5,374 bases of DNA, from contig JAOUEK010000166.1 of NCBI GenBank assembly GCA_029858755.1, positions 1 through 5,374 on the forward strand. The letters are read 5' to 3'. Below, piece by piece: positions 1 through 4,403 of this stretch. A program made the translations under genes and the position numbers. This stretch comes from Thermoleophilia bacterium. Its GTDB lineage: Bacteria; Actinomycetota; Thermoleophilia; Gaiellales; Gaiellaceae. The notes under the pieces are model-generated. The model was not told the origin of the DNA. It saw only the letters and a program-made list of their open reading frames with translations, and did not search any database. Positions within the stretch are counted from its first letter, which is position 1. Every line of letters begins with the position of its first letter.

Positions 1-39
1 GAGATCGCCGCGTACGAGCACGTTCACGGCATCGCGTGA
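1..39 (+). CDS. leuD: C-terminal end of an upstream gene, probably 3-isopropylmalate dehydratase small subunit
   Basis: Only the last 12 codons and the TGA stop (37-39) are present, reading EIAAYEHVHGIA. LeuD proteins commonly end in a short helix of the form '..IAAYE...', and leuD often lies directly before leuB, so LeuD is the best guess. If correct, it is the small subunit of the enzyme that isomerises 2-isopropylmalate to 3-isopropylmalate, the substrate of the next gene. The stop codon overlaps the GTG start of leuB (GTGA, 36-39), which implies translational coupling in one operon. With so few residues, another gene of branched-chain amino acid synthesis cannot be excluded. Confidence 0.5.
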   Translation, partial: EIAAYEHVHGIA

Positions 40-1028
40 CCGTCGTCGCCGTCCTCCCCGGCGACGGGATCGGGCCCGAGGTCGCGGCGGAAGCCGTGCG
101 GGTGCTCGACGCGCTCGACATCGCGCACGACGAGCACTCCTTCGGCGGCGGCGCGATCCTGGCCGGTGGGGATGCGCTGCCCGCCGAGACGCTGGCCGCA
201 TGCAGCGCGTCGGACGCCGTGCTGCTCGGCGCGGTGGGCCTGCCCGAGCTCGAGGGCGCGGCGGTGCGCCCCGAGCAGGGGCTGCTCGCACTACGCCGCG
301 AGCTCGGCGTCTACGCGAACCTGCGCCCGGCACGGGCGGAGGGCATCGACCTGATCGTCGTCCGCGAGCTGACCGGGGGCCTGTACTTCGGCGCGCGCGG
401 GACGCGCGACGACGGGACGTGGTTCGACACGTGCGAGTACACGCGACCGGAGGTGGAGCGGATCGCGCACCGCGCGTTCGCGATCGCACGCGAGCGTGGC
501 GGCCGCGTCACCTCCGTGGACAAGGTGAACGTCCTCCACACGTCACGGCTGTGGCGCGACGTCGTCACCGAGCTCGGCGCGGCCGAGTACCCCGACGTGC
601 CGCTCGACCACGCGCTCGTCGACTCCTTCGCGATGACGATCGTGGACGCGCCGCAGACGATCGACGTGGTGCTCACCGAGAACACCTTCGGCGACATCCT
701 CTCCGACGTCGCCGCCGCGGTCACCGGCGGCCTCGGCCTGGCGGCGTCCGCGAGCCTCGGCGACGACGGGCCCGGCCTGTTCGAGCCGGTGCACGGCTCC
801 GCTCCGCAGATCGCCGGCCGCGGAGTCGCCAACCCGGCTGCGATGCTGCGCTCGACCGCGCTGCTGCTGCGCCACGGCCTCGGCCGAGGAGCCGACGCGG
901 ACGCGCTCGAGCGCGCCATCGACCGGGCCCTGCGCGAGGCCCCGACCCGGGATCTGGGCGGCACGGCCTCGACGCGAGACGCCGGCGACGCGGTGTTGCG
1001 CGCGCTCGACGCGACCCCTACCCTGTAG
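36..1028 (+). CDS. leuB: 3-isopropylmalate dehydrogenase
   Basis: This cytosolic enzyme of leucine synthesis oxidises and decarboxylates 3-isopropylmalate to 2-oxoisocaproate with NAD+ and a divalent metal. The 330-residue protein starts with GTG overlapping the previous stop. It has GDGIGPEV (9-16), RPEQGLLALR (78-87), NLRP (95-98), VRELTGG (109-115), VDKVNVL (161-167), FGDILSD (218-224) and EPVHGSAP (250-257). By comparison with the Thermus enzyme (from memory), substrate and metal residues are R87, R97, R110, Y117, K163, D196, D220 and D224, all present. Two oddities stand out. The stretch between R97 and R110 is about 15 residues shorter than in Thermus, giving a short protein (usual 340-360). 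The position after HGSAP is Gln258, where NAD-dependent enzymes normally carry Asp. All seven Phe codons are TTC. The family call is secure; cofactor preference is less so. Confidence 0.96.
   Translation: MTVVAVLPGDGIGPEVAAEAVRVLDALDIAHDEHSFGGGAILAGGDALPAETLAACSASDAVLLGAVGLPELEGAAVRPEQGLLALRRELGVYANLRPARAEGIDLIVVRELTGGLYFGARGTRDDGTWFDTCEYTRPEVERIAHRAFAIARERGGRVTSVDKVNVLHTSRLWRDVVTELGAAEYPDVPLDHALVDSFAMTIVDAPQTIDVVLTENTFGDILSDVAAAVTGGLGLAASASLGDDGPGLFEPVHGSAPQIAGRGVANPAAMLRSTALLLRHGLGRGADADALERAIDRALREAPTRDLGGTASTRDAGDAVLRALDATPTL
996..1024 (+). promoter_or_regulatory. Candidate promoter in the leuB tail driving the Phe leader and pheA
   Basis: TTGCGC (996-1001) and TACCCT (1019-1024) are separated by 17 bases, a standard sigma-70-type spacing. 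The -10 fits TAnnnT and the -35 has the TTG core. The expected transcription start (about 1031-1034) falls on or just before the GTG of the 21-codon leader frame, so the leader could be translated as a leaderless or nearly leaderless mRNA, which is common in actinobacteria. Each hexamer matches its consensus at only 3 of 6 bases, so this is suggestive rather than firm. Confidence 0.35.
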
Positions 1029-1033
1029 CGATC

Positions 1034-1099
1034 GTGCCGGACGCGCAGCCCCTCACCCTCCACGGCCCCGCGTTCACCGGCTTCGCCTTTACGGGCTAG
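1034..1099 (+). CDS. Putative Phe-containing leader peptide of pheA (21 aa)
   Basis: A GTG-initiated frame of 21 codons ends at TAG (1097-1099), 75 bases before the pheA start. Its C-terminal half reads GPAFTGFAFTG, with Phe at codons 14 (TTC), 17 (TTC) and 19 (TTT). Three Phe in six codons, just upstream of the gene for the Phe-specific step, is the hallmark of an attenuation leader peptide such as E. coli pheL. The TTT is notable because all 16 Phe codons of leuB and pheA are TTC. No clear Shine-Dalgarno precedes the GTG; a candidate promoter at 996-1024 would make it almost leaderless. No earlier start codon lies nearby in this frame. The peptide itself probably has no function; its translation would act as the Phe sensor. 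It could be a chance frame, but the pairing with the pheA ribosome site argues otherwise. Confidence 0.55.
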   Translation: MPDAQPLTLHGPAFTGFAFTG

Positions 1100-1133
1100 T
1101 CGGCGCCTCCTTCCCGCCCTGCGCCGGCTAGCT
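1094..1133 (+). promoter_or_regulatory. 13-bp RNA hairpin between leader peptide and pheA
   Basis: Bases 1094-1106 pair with 1121-1133 (core TAGTCGGCGC with GCGCCGGCTA), giving 13 pairs including two G-U, with a pyrimidine-rich 14-base loop. The leader stop codon lies in the 5' arm. No T-tract follows, so it is not a classical intrinsic terminator. It may bring the two outer arms of the attenuator together, act as a U-less terminator of the leuB transcript, or do both. Confidence 0.6.
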
Positions 1134-1160
1134 GACCACCGCGGCGGCACCGTCCATCAC

Positions 1161-1166
1161 GAAAGG
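1161..1166 (+). promoter_or_regulatory. Ribosome-binding site of pheA
   Basis: GAAAGG matches the 16S rRNA tail complement (GAAAGGAGG) at six consecutive bases and lies 8 bases before the ATG at 1175, fixing the pheA start. Most of it lies in the 3' arm of the predicted attenuator stem. Confidence 0.8.
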
Positions 1167-1174
1167 CGACCCGC

Positions 1175-2038
1175 ATGACCTCCAACGAGCTGACCGTCGC
1201 GTACCCGGGCCGGGAAGGCGCCCACAGCGCGGCCGCGTGCGATCGGCTGTTCCCGGCAGCACGCCTCGTGGCCGCGGCCTCCTTCAGCGAGGTCGTCGCA
1301 GCCGTCGCGGAGGGGCGCTGCACGTACGGCGTGCTCCCCATCGAGAGCTCGCTCGCCGGCCCGGTGAACGAGACGCACGACCTGCTCTTCGACTCGCCGC
1401 TGTCGATCGTCGCGGAGGCGATCCTCGCCATCAACCACTGCCTCGTCGGAACGCGGGAGATCCCGCTCGAGCAGGTGCGGGAGATCCACTCCCACCCCGT
1501 GGCGCTCGACCAGTGCCGCAGCCTGCTCGCGTCGCTGCCGTGGGCGACGGCGATCTCGTCTGCCACGACGGGCGACGCGGCCGCCGCCGTCGCGGAGCTC
1601 GGCGACCCGGCGGTGGTCGCGATCGCGAGCGCGAGGGCGGCGCGCATGCATCGCCTGGTCGTGCTCGCCGAGGACGTGGGCGACCACCCGGAGGCGTTCA
1701 CGCGCTTCGCCGCGCTCGCGCCGTACACGCGGCTCGACCGGCGGCACGGGGCATGGCGCACCGCCTTCTCCTTCGTCACCGACCACCGGCCCGCGGCGTT
1801 GCACCGCGCGATCGAGCCGCTCGCCCGGCGTGGCATCGACATGGTGCAGCTCGTCTCCCGCCCGATCCCGCGCACTCCCTGGCGCTACCGCTTCGACGCC
1901 GTCCTCGGAGGCCATCCGCTCGACGAGCAGGTGCGCGACGCGCTCCGCGACATGCGGGAGCAGACCGCATACCTCCGCGTCTTCGGCTCCTACCGCGCCG
2001 ACCTCGAGGACGAAGGCGCGACGACGGTGGCCGCCTGA
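1175..2038 (+). CDS. pheA: Prephenate dehydratase with ACT regulatory domain
   Basis: The enzyme converts prephenate to phenylpyruvate, the committed step to phenylalanine, in the cytosol. The 287-residue protein is monofunctional, with no chorismate mutase domain. The catalytic domain spans about 7-185: YPGREGAHS (10-18), PIESSLAGPVNET (55-67), HSHPVALDQC (105-114), a Ser/Thr-rich stretch SSATTGDAA (128-136) and TRF (176-178). The ACT domain (about 195-275) normally carries GALV and ESRP motifs for Phe binding. Here they read AALH (207-210) and VSRP (227-230), so the small Gly and the acidic Glu are both changed and feedback inhibition may be altered. The ATG is chosen from its good ribosome site. 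It follows leuB by 146 bases with a likely Phe-responsive leader between, and converges on the HNH gene four bases after its stop. Every Phe codon is TTC. Confidence 0.95.
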   Translation: MTSNELTVAYPGREGAHSAAACDRLFPAARLVAAASFSEVVAAVAEGRCTYGVLPIESSLAGPVNETHDLLFDSPLSIVAEAILAINHCLVGTREIPLEQVREIHSHPVALDQCRSLLASLPWATAISSATTGDAAAAVAELGDPAVVAIASARAARMHRLVVLAEDVGDHPEAFTRFAALAPYTRLDRRHGAWRTAFSFVTDHRPAALHRAIEPLARRGIDMVQLVSRPIPRTPWRYRFDAVLGGHPLDEQVRDALRDMREQTAYLRVFGSYRADLEDEGATTVAA

Positions 2039-2052
2039 GCGCTCAGGCTGCC
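2029..2052. terminator. Palindrome holding both convergent stop codons, likely bidirectional terminator
   Basis: GCCTGAGCGCTCAGGC (2033-2048) is a perfect 16-base palindrome. After one mismatch it extends by three further pairs (2029-2031 with 2050-2052). The pheA TGA (2036-2038) and the HNH-gene TGA (complement of 2043-2045) are mirror images inside it. In RNA either strand can fold into a GC-rich stem with a GCGC loop. There is no T-tract on either side, so termination activity is inferred from its position between convergent genes. Confidence 0.55.
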
Positions 2053-2573
2053 TCGGCGGCGACGTCGAGCGTGTCGTGCCCGGGCAGGTAGGGCGCCCAG
2101 ATCTCGGGCACCCGGTGCAGGGCGAGCCGGATGAAGAGCACGGGCGCGGGGGCGCGCGGCACGTGCGCCAGGCGCAGGCTCGCCTCCTCGGGAGTGCGGT
2201 TGCCCTTGCGCAGGTTGCAGGGGGCGCATGCGGTGACCACGTTCTCCCACGTCGAGTCGCCGCCCCGCGAGCGTGGCACGACGTGGTCGAGCGTGAGCCG
2301 CCCCCCGGCCGTGCCGCAGTAGACGCACCGCCAGCCGTCGCGGGCGAAGAGAACGCGCCGCGAGATCCGCCGCTTGACCGTGCGGGGCACGCGGACGTAC
2401 TGGAGGAGTCGGATCACGAGCGGCCGCAGGAAGGCCGCGGTCGCCGAGCGGAGCGGCTCGGCGTCGTGCTCGACGATCTCCGCCTTGCGCTTGTCGACGA
2501 GCACGTGCGCCCGCCGCACCGTGCAGGTGTTCAGCGGCTCGTAACTCGCGTTCAGTACGAGGACCTCCGCCAC
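2043..2573 (-). CDS. HNH endonuclease family protein
   Basis: This is a 176-residue protein of the actinobacterial HNH family that opens with a conserved block, here VLVLNASYEPLNTCTVRRA (4-22). The HNH zinc-ribbon core follows: CVYC (83-86), LDHVVPRSRGG (95-105) with the catalytic-type D96-H97, N111, and CAPCN (116-120). The two CxxC pairs would bind zinc and the D-H-N set would bind the nuclease metal. Whether it cuts DNA in repair, defence or another process cannot be told from the sequence. A basic stretch RTVKRRISRR (64-73) before the core may contact DNA. The GTG at 2573 is preferred over one at 2612 because it places the conserved block at the N-terminus and lies 8 bases after an extended -10. 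The upstream choice would also run through a hairpin (2591-2618). The gene appears monocistronic, convergent with pheA. Confidence 0.88.
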   Translation of the reverse strand: MAEVLVLNASYEPLNTCTVRRAHVLVDKRKAEIVEHDAEPLRSATAAFLRPLVIRLLQYVRVPRTVKRRISRRVLFARDGWRCVYCGTAGGRLTLDHVVPRSRGGDSTWENVVTACAPCNLRKGNRTPEEASLRLAHVPRAPAPVLFIRLALHRVPEIWAPYLPGHDTLDVAAEAA

Positions 2574-2581
2574 GCGCGGGC

Positions 2582-2590
2582 AGCGTACCA
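2582..2590 (-). promoter_or_regulatory. Extended -10 promoter of the HNH gene
   Basis: On the minus strand TGG is followed directly by TACGCT, a TGn extended -10 with a TAnnnT hexamer. The GTG at 2573 begins 8 bases later, at the expected transcription start, so the mRNA is probably leaderless; no Shine-Dalgarno is seen. No convincing -35 was found, which is normal for extended -10 promoters. Confidence 0.4.
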
Positions 2591-2618
2591 GCGCGCGTGC
2601 ACCCCACTGCACGCGTGC
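2591..2618 (-). terminator. Hairpin after the DUF4446 gene, candidate terminator
   Basis: CGCGTGCA (2594-2601) and TGCACGCG (2608-2615) form a perfect 8-bp inverted repeat around a 6-base loop. After one weak position, two more pairs extend it to 2591 and 2618. It starts 18 bases past the DUF4446 stop, in the transcribed strand of that operon, and ends just before the HNH promoter. No T-tract follows, so a DNA-binding site is an alternative. Confidence 0.45.
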
Positions 2619-2635
2619 GACCAGCGGTAGGCGCC

Positions 2636-3106
2636 TCAGCGCGCCATGGCGCGCTGCACGGCTTCCAGCTCCTCGGGGGAGAGCGCCACCGACGCCTTCC
2701 CGCGATCGAGCTCCTTCACGTAGATGCGCGCGTAGTCGCGCCCCTGGATGGCCGTGATCACCGTGCCGGTGCGGTGCGTGTCGAGGAAGGCGAAGGACGC
2801 CGACTGCTGCCCGCCGGTGTCCTCGTAGGCGTCGTAGCGAACGACCGAGGTGTTGGTGATCGCCCCGTCCACGCGGCGATCGACGCGGGTCAGCCCCGAC
2901 GCGATCTCGTCCACGGCCCGATACACGTCGTCGATCCGCCCCTGCAGCGAGACCGCGAAGTCGACGACGTCCGCCGCCGACCCGCCGAGGATCGCGTGCT
3001 GCGCGCGGCCGAGCGCACGCACGCGGCGCACGAGCAGGGCGGAGACGGCGACGGCGACGGCGGCCAGTGCTGCCGCGCAGATCGCCACGACGAGGGCGGC
3101 GTCCAT
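2636..3106 (-). CDS. DUF4446 family membrane-anchored protein
   Basis: The 156-residue protein has one N-terminal membrane segment (about 3-26, Ala/Val/Leu-rich) followed by RRVR, which suggests that the rest faces the cytoplasm. A helical linker (about 30-80, heptad-like: RIDDVYRAVDEIASGLTRVD at 57-76) may form a coiled coil. The conserved C-terminal part matches the DUF4446 pattern: VVRYDAYEDTGGQQSASFAF (88-107), then GTVITAIQGRDYARIYVKEL (114-133) and LSPEELEAV (142-150). The biochemical role of this family is not known to me. The gene starts 6 bases after the stop of the upstream CARDB-like membrane protein, so the two are probably cotranscribed and coupled, with a purine-rich GGGG just upstream of its ATG. 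A hairpin 18 bases after the stop may end the operon. Family assignment is from recalled sequence patterns. Confidence 0.85.
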   Translation of the reverse strand: MDAALVVAICAAALAAVAVAVSALLVRRVRALGRAQHAILGGSAADVVDFAVSLQGRIDDVYRAVDEIASGLTRVDRRVDGAITNTSVVRYDAYEDTGGQQSASFAFLDTHRTGTVITAIQGRDYARIYVKELDRGKASVALSPEELEAVQRAMAR

Positions 3107-3112
3107 CGCGCG

Positions 3113-4252
3113 CTACCCCAGCGAGAAGATGACCGGGTACTCGGCGGAGTTGTTCGAGGTGTTCGACTCGCCCGGGACGGGCTTCACGCTGACCTGCACG
3201 GTGGTCTTCTCGCCGAACGGCACCTCGGGGAAGTCCTTGAAGACGACCGTTTTCGTCTCGCCCGGGTCGATCAGGTCGATCGTGGCCTTCTTGACGATCG
3301 GCGCGGGCTGCTTGGGGATCGTCAGGGTCACCTCCACCTGCACCTCCTGGTTCTCGCCCGAGTTCGTGACCGCGACCTCGAAGCCGAGCTCCGTCGAGAC
3401 CTGGATCGTCGTCTCGGTGGAGGGCGAGAGCTGCTGCCCCGAGGGCGTGACCGTCGTGCCGGCGAGGCTCGACCCGTGCAGGCCCGTGGGCGTGCCGCCC
3501 GTCGAGGCACCGTGGACGCGCTGCCAGATCGCCGTCATCGACCGCGCGGTGTACAGGTCGACGTTCGTGATGAAGACCGACGCGGGGGCGGCCGCGGCGC
3601 CGTCGGCCCCCTCCGCGGCGGCCGTGAGGTCGGCCTGGGCCTGGAAGAGGTCGGCCCAGACGACGTCGCTGGCCTCCAGCCGCTGGGCGCGCGCGGCGAG
3701 CTCCTGACCGGCGGTGGCGGAGTCGCTCGACGACGCCGTCGCCTTGAACGTGTCGAGCAGTCCCTGCATCCCGCTGACCCTGAGCTCGAGCGCTTCGATC
3801 GCATGCTCGTGCGAGGGGGTGAGGGGGCCCGGCGGGTCGATCTCCTGTGACTGCTTGGCGCCGAGCTGCTGTTGCTGCACCAGGCCGCCGAGCTTCTGCT
3901 CGAGCTCGGCCTGCTTGAGACCGGGCGTGGTCAGGAGCGTCGCGAGGTCCTTGCCGATCTTCACGGAGCCGGAGCCGACGACCGCCACCTTCTCGTAGTA
4001 GGCGTTGTACGCGTCGCGTTGCTTCGTGCTCTGGCAGCCGTCGGCCCAGACCACGAGCAGCACGACGACGAGGATCGAGAAGGCGATCAGGGCGACCAGT
4101 CGCAACAGCGGCGTCACAGGCTGTTGCGGGCCGAGGCGGGAGGGCCCGCGCCCACCGCCGTCGCCGGAGCCGCGGCGGCGCGACGGCGCCGTCTCTCGCG
4201 TCTCGTCGTCGACGAAGTCGAAGTCGAGGGCGTCGTCGTCGTGGGCGGTCAC
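3113..4252 (-). CDS. Single-pass membrane protein with coiled-coil-like region and C-terminal CARDB-like domain
   Basis: This 379-residue protein has no named function. It has four parts: an acidic then Arg/Gly-rich disordered cytoplasmic tail (1-47), with an Asp-rich start ALDFDFVDDE; one transmembrane helix (about 49-69, LLRLVALIAF then SILVVVLLVVW); a helical extracytoplasmic region rich in Gln, Ala and Leu (about 75-215), with a QQQQ run; and, after a Thr/Ser/Gly linker (250-280), a beta-rich domain (281-374). The last contains VAVTNSGENQEVQVEVTL, then DPGETKTVVF and PVPGESNTSNN, resembling CARDB-type adhesion domains. The N-in, C-out orientation follows from the basic tail. The GTG at 4252 is chosen over that at 4258 because GGAGGG (4264-4259) is 6 bases from the former but touches the latter. 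It heads an operon with the DUF4446 gene and diverges from the kinase gene, so it may be a partner or target of that kinase (inference). Confidence 0.85.
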   Translation of the reverse strand: MTAHDDDALDFDFVDDETRETAPSRRRGSGDGGGRGPSRLGPQQPVTPLLRLVALIAFSILVVVLLVVWADGCQSTKQRDAYNAYYEKVAVVGSGSVKIGKDLATLLTTPGLKQAELEQKLGGLVQQQQLGAKQSQEIDPPGPLTPSHEHAIEALELRVSGMQGLLDTFKATASSSDSATAGQELAARAQRLEASDVVWADLFQAQADLTAAAEGADGAAAAPASVFITNVDLYTARSMTAIWQRVHGASTGGTPTGLHGSSLAGTTVTPSGQQLSPSTETTIQVSTELGFEVAVTNSGENQEVQVEVTLTIPKQPAPIVKKATIDLIDPGETKTVVFKDFPEVPFGEKTTVQVSVKPVPGESNTSNNSAEYPVIFSLG

Positions 4253-4258
4253 TCCCAC

Positions 4259-4264
4259 CCCTCC
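4259..4264 (-). promoter_or_regulatory. Ribosome-binding site deciding the start of the CARDB-like membrane protein
   Basis: GGAGGG on the minus strand ends 6 bases before the GTG at 4252 and directly abuts an in-frame GTG at 4258. Normal spacing favours 4252, which shortens the protein by two residues. Confidence 0.65.
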
Positions 4265-4321
4265 GGCGTTCCCCTCGCGGGGCGGCTCGCTGCAGTCGGA
4301 CGCTTGTCTTTCACGCGGTTC

Positions 4322-4355
4322 GGATCCCTTGCGGTCGAGCCAGTGTACGGGATCC
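4322..4355. promoter_or_regulatory. Divergent promoter region with a 7-bp inverted repeat and minus-strand -10
   Basis: The 151 bases between the divergent starts (4253-4403) hold GGATCCC (4322-4328) and its exact reverse complement GGGATCC (4349-4355), 20 bases apart. Between them, on the minus strand, lies TACACT (4347-4342), a good -10 that would start the membrane-protein operon near 4335 with a leader of about 80 bases. No strong -35 is visible. The arms flank the -10 and start point, which would suit an operator, but a chance repeat is possible. A small CCCC-TCGC-GGGG hairpin (4271-4282) lies in the leader. The plus-strand promoter was not identified. Confidence 0.35.
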
Positions 4356-4403
4356 AGGGACGGCGAAAGGACCAGCCGACATCACGGCGAAGGTGCCGGG
4401 AAC

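Larger units (their letters stand above)
1083..1169 (+). promoter_or_regulatory. Putative translational attenuator sequestering the pheA ribosome-binding site
   Basis: TCGCCTTT (1083-1090), made of the last two bases of Phe codon 17, an Ala codon and Phe codon 19, is the exact reverse complement of AAAGGCGA (1162-1169), which contains the pheA Shine-Dalgarno core. The RNA can therefore form an 8-bp stem that hides the site and encloses the inner hairpin 1094-1133. A ribosome waiting for Phe-tRNA at codon 17 or 19 would sit on the 5' arm and free the site. With ample Phe the ribosome finishes at 1099 and leaves, and the stem can close. The complementarity is seen directly; the mechanism is inferred. 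Confidence 0.5.

Noticed and set aside
200..1099. Long plus-strand frame overlapping leuB that ends with the same codons as the leader peptide
   Set aside because: The part inside leuB is Arg-rich shadow; only the segment from GTG 1034 is kept as a leader candidate.
1094..1133. Classical Rho-independent terminator after leuB
   Set aside because: The hairpin is strong but no T-tract follows; it is better treated as part of the leader structure.
1029..1174. T-box or other tRNA/ligand riboswitch before pheA
   Set aside because: The region is too short and no T-box sequence is visible; a translated Phe leader explains the gap better.
1096..1915. Minus-strand open frames of about 250 codons opposite pheA
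   Set aside because: Low-complexity Arg/Ala composition and full overlap with the clear pheA gene.
2574..2612. N-terminal extension of the HNH protein to GTG 2612
   Set aside because: The extra 13 residues lie before the conserved family start and partly in a hairpin, without a ribosome site.
2597..3850. Long plus-strand open frame of 417 codons
   Set aside because: It is very rich in Arg, Gly and Asp without any domain, and lies opposite two convincing minus-strand genes; a typical high-GC shadow.
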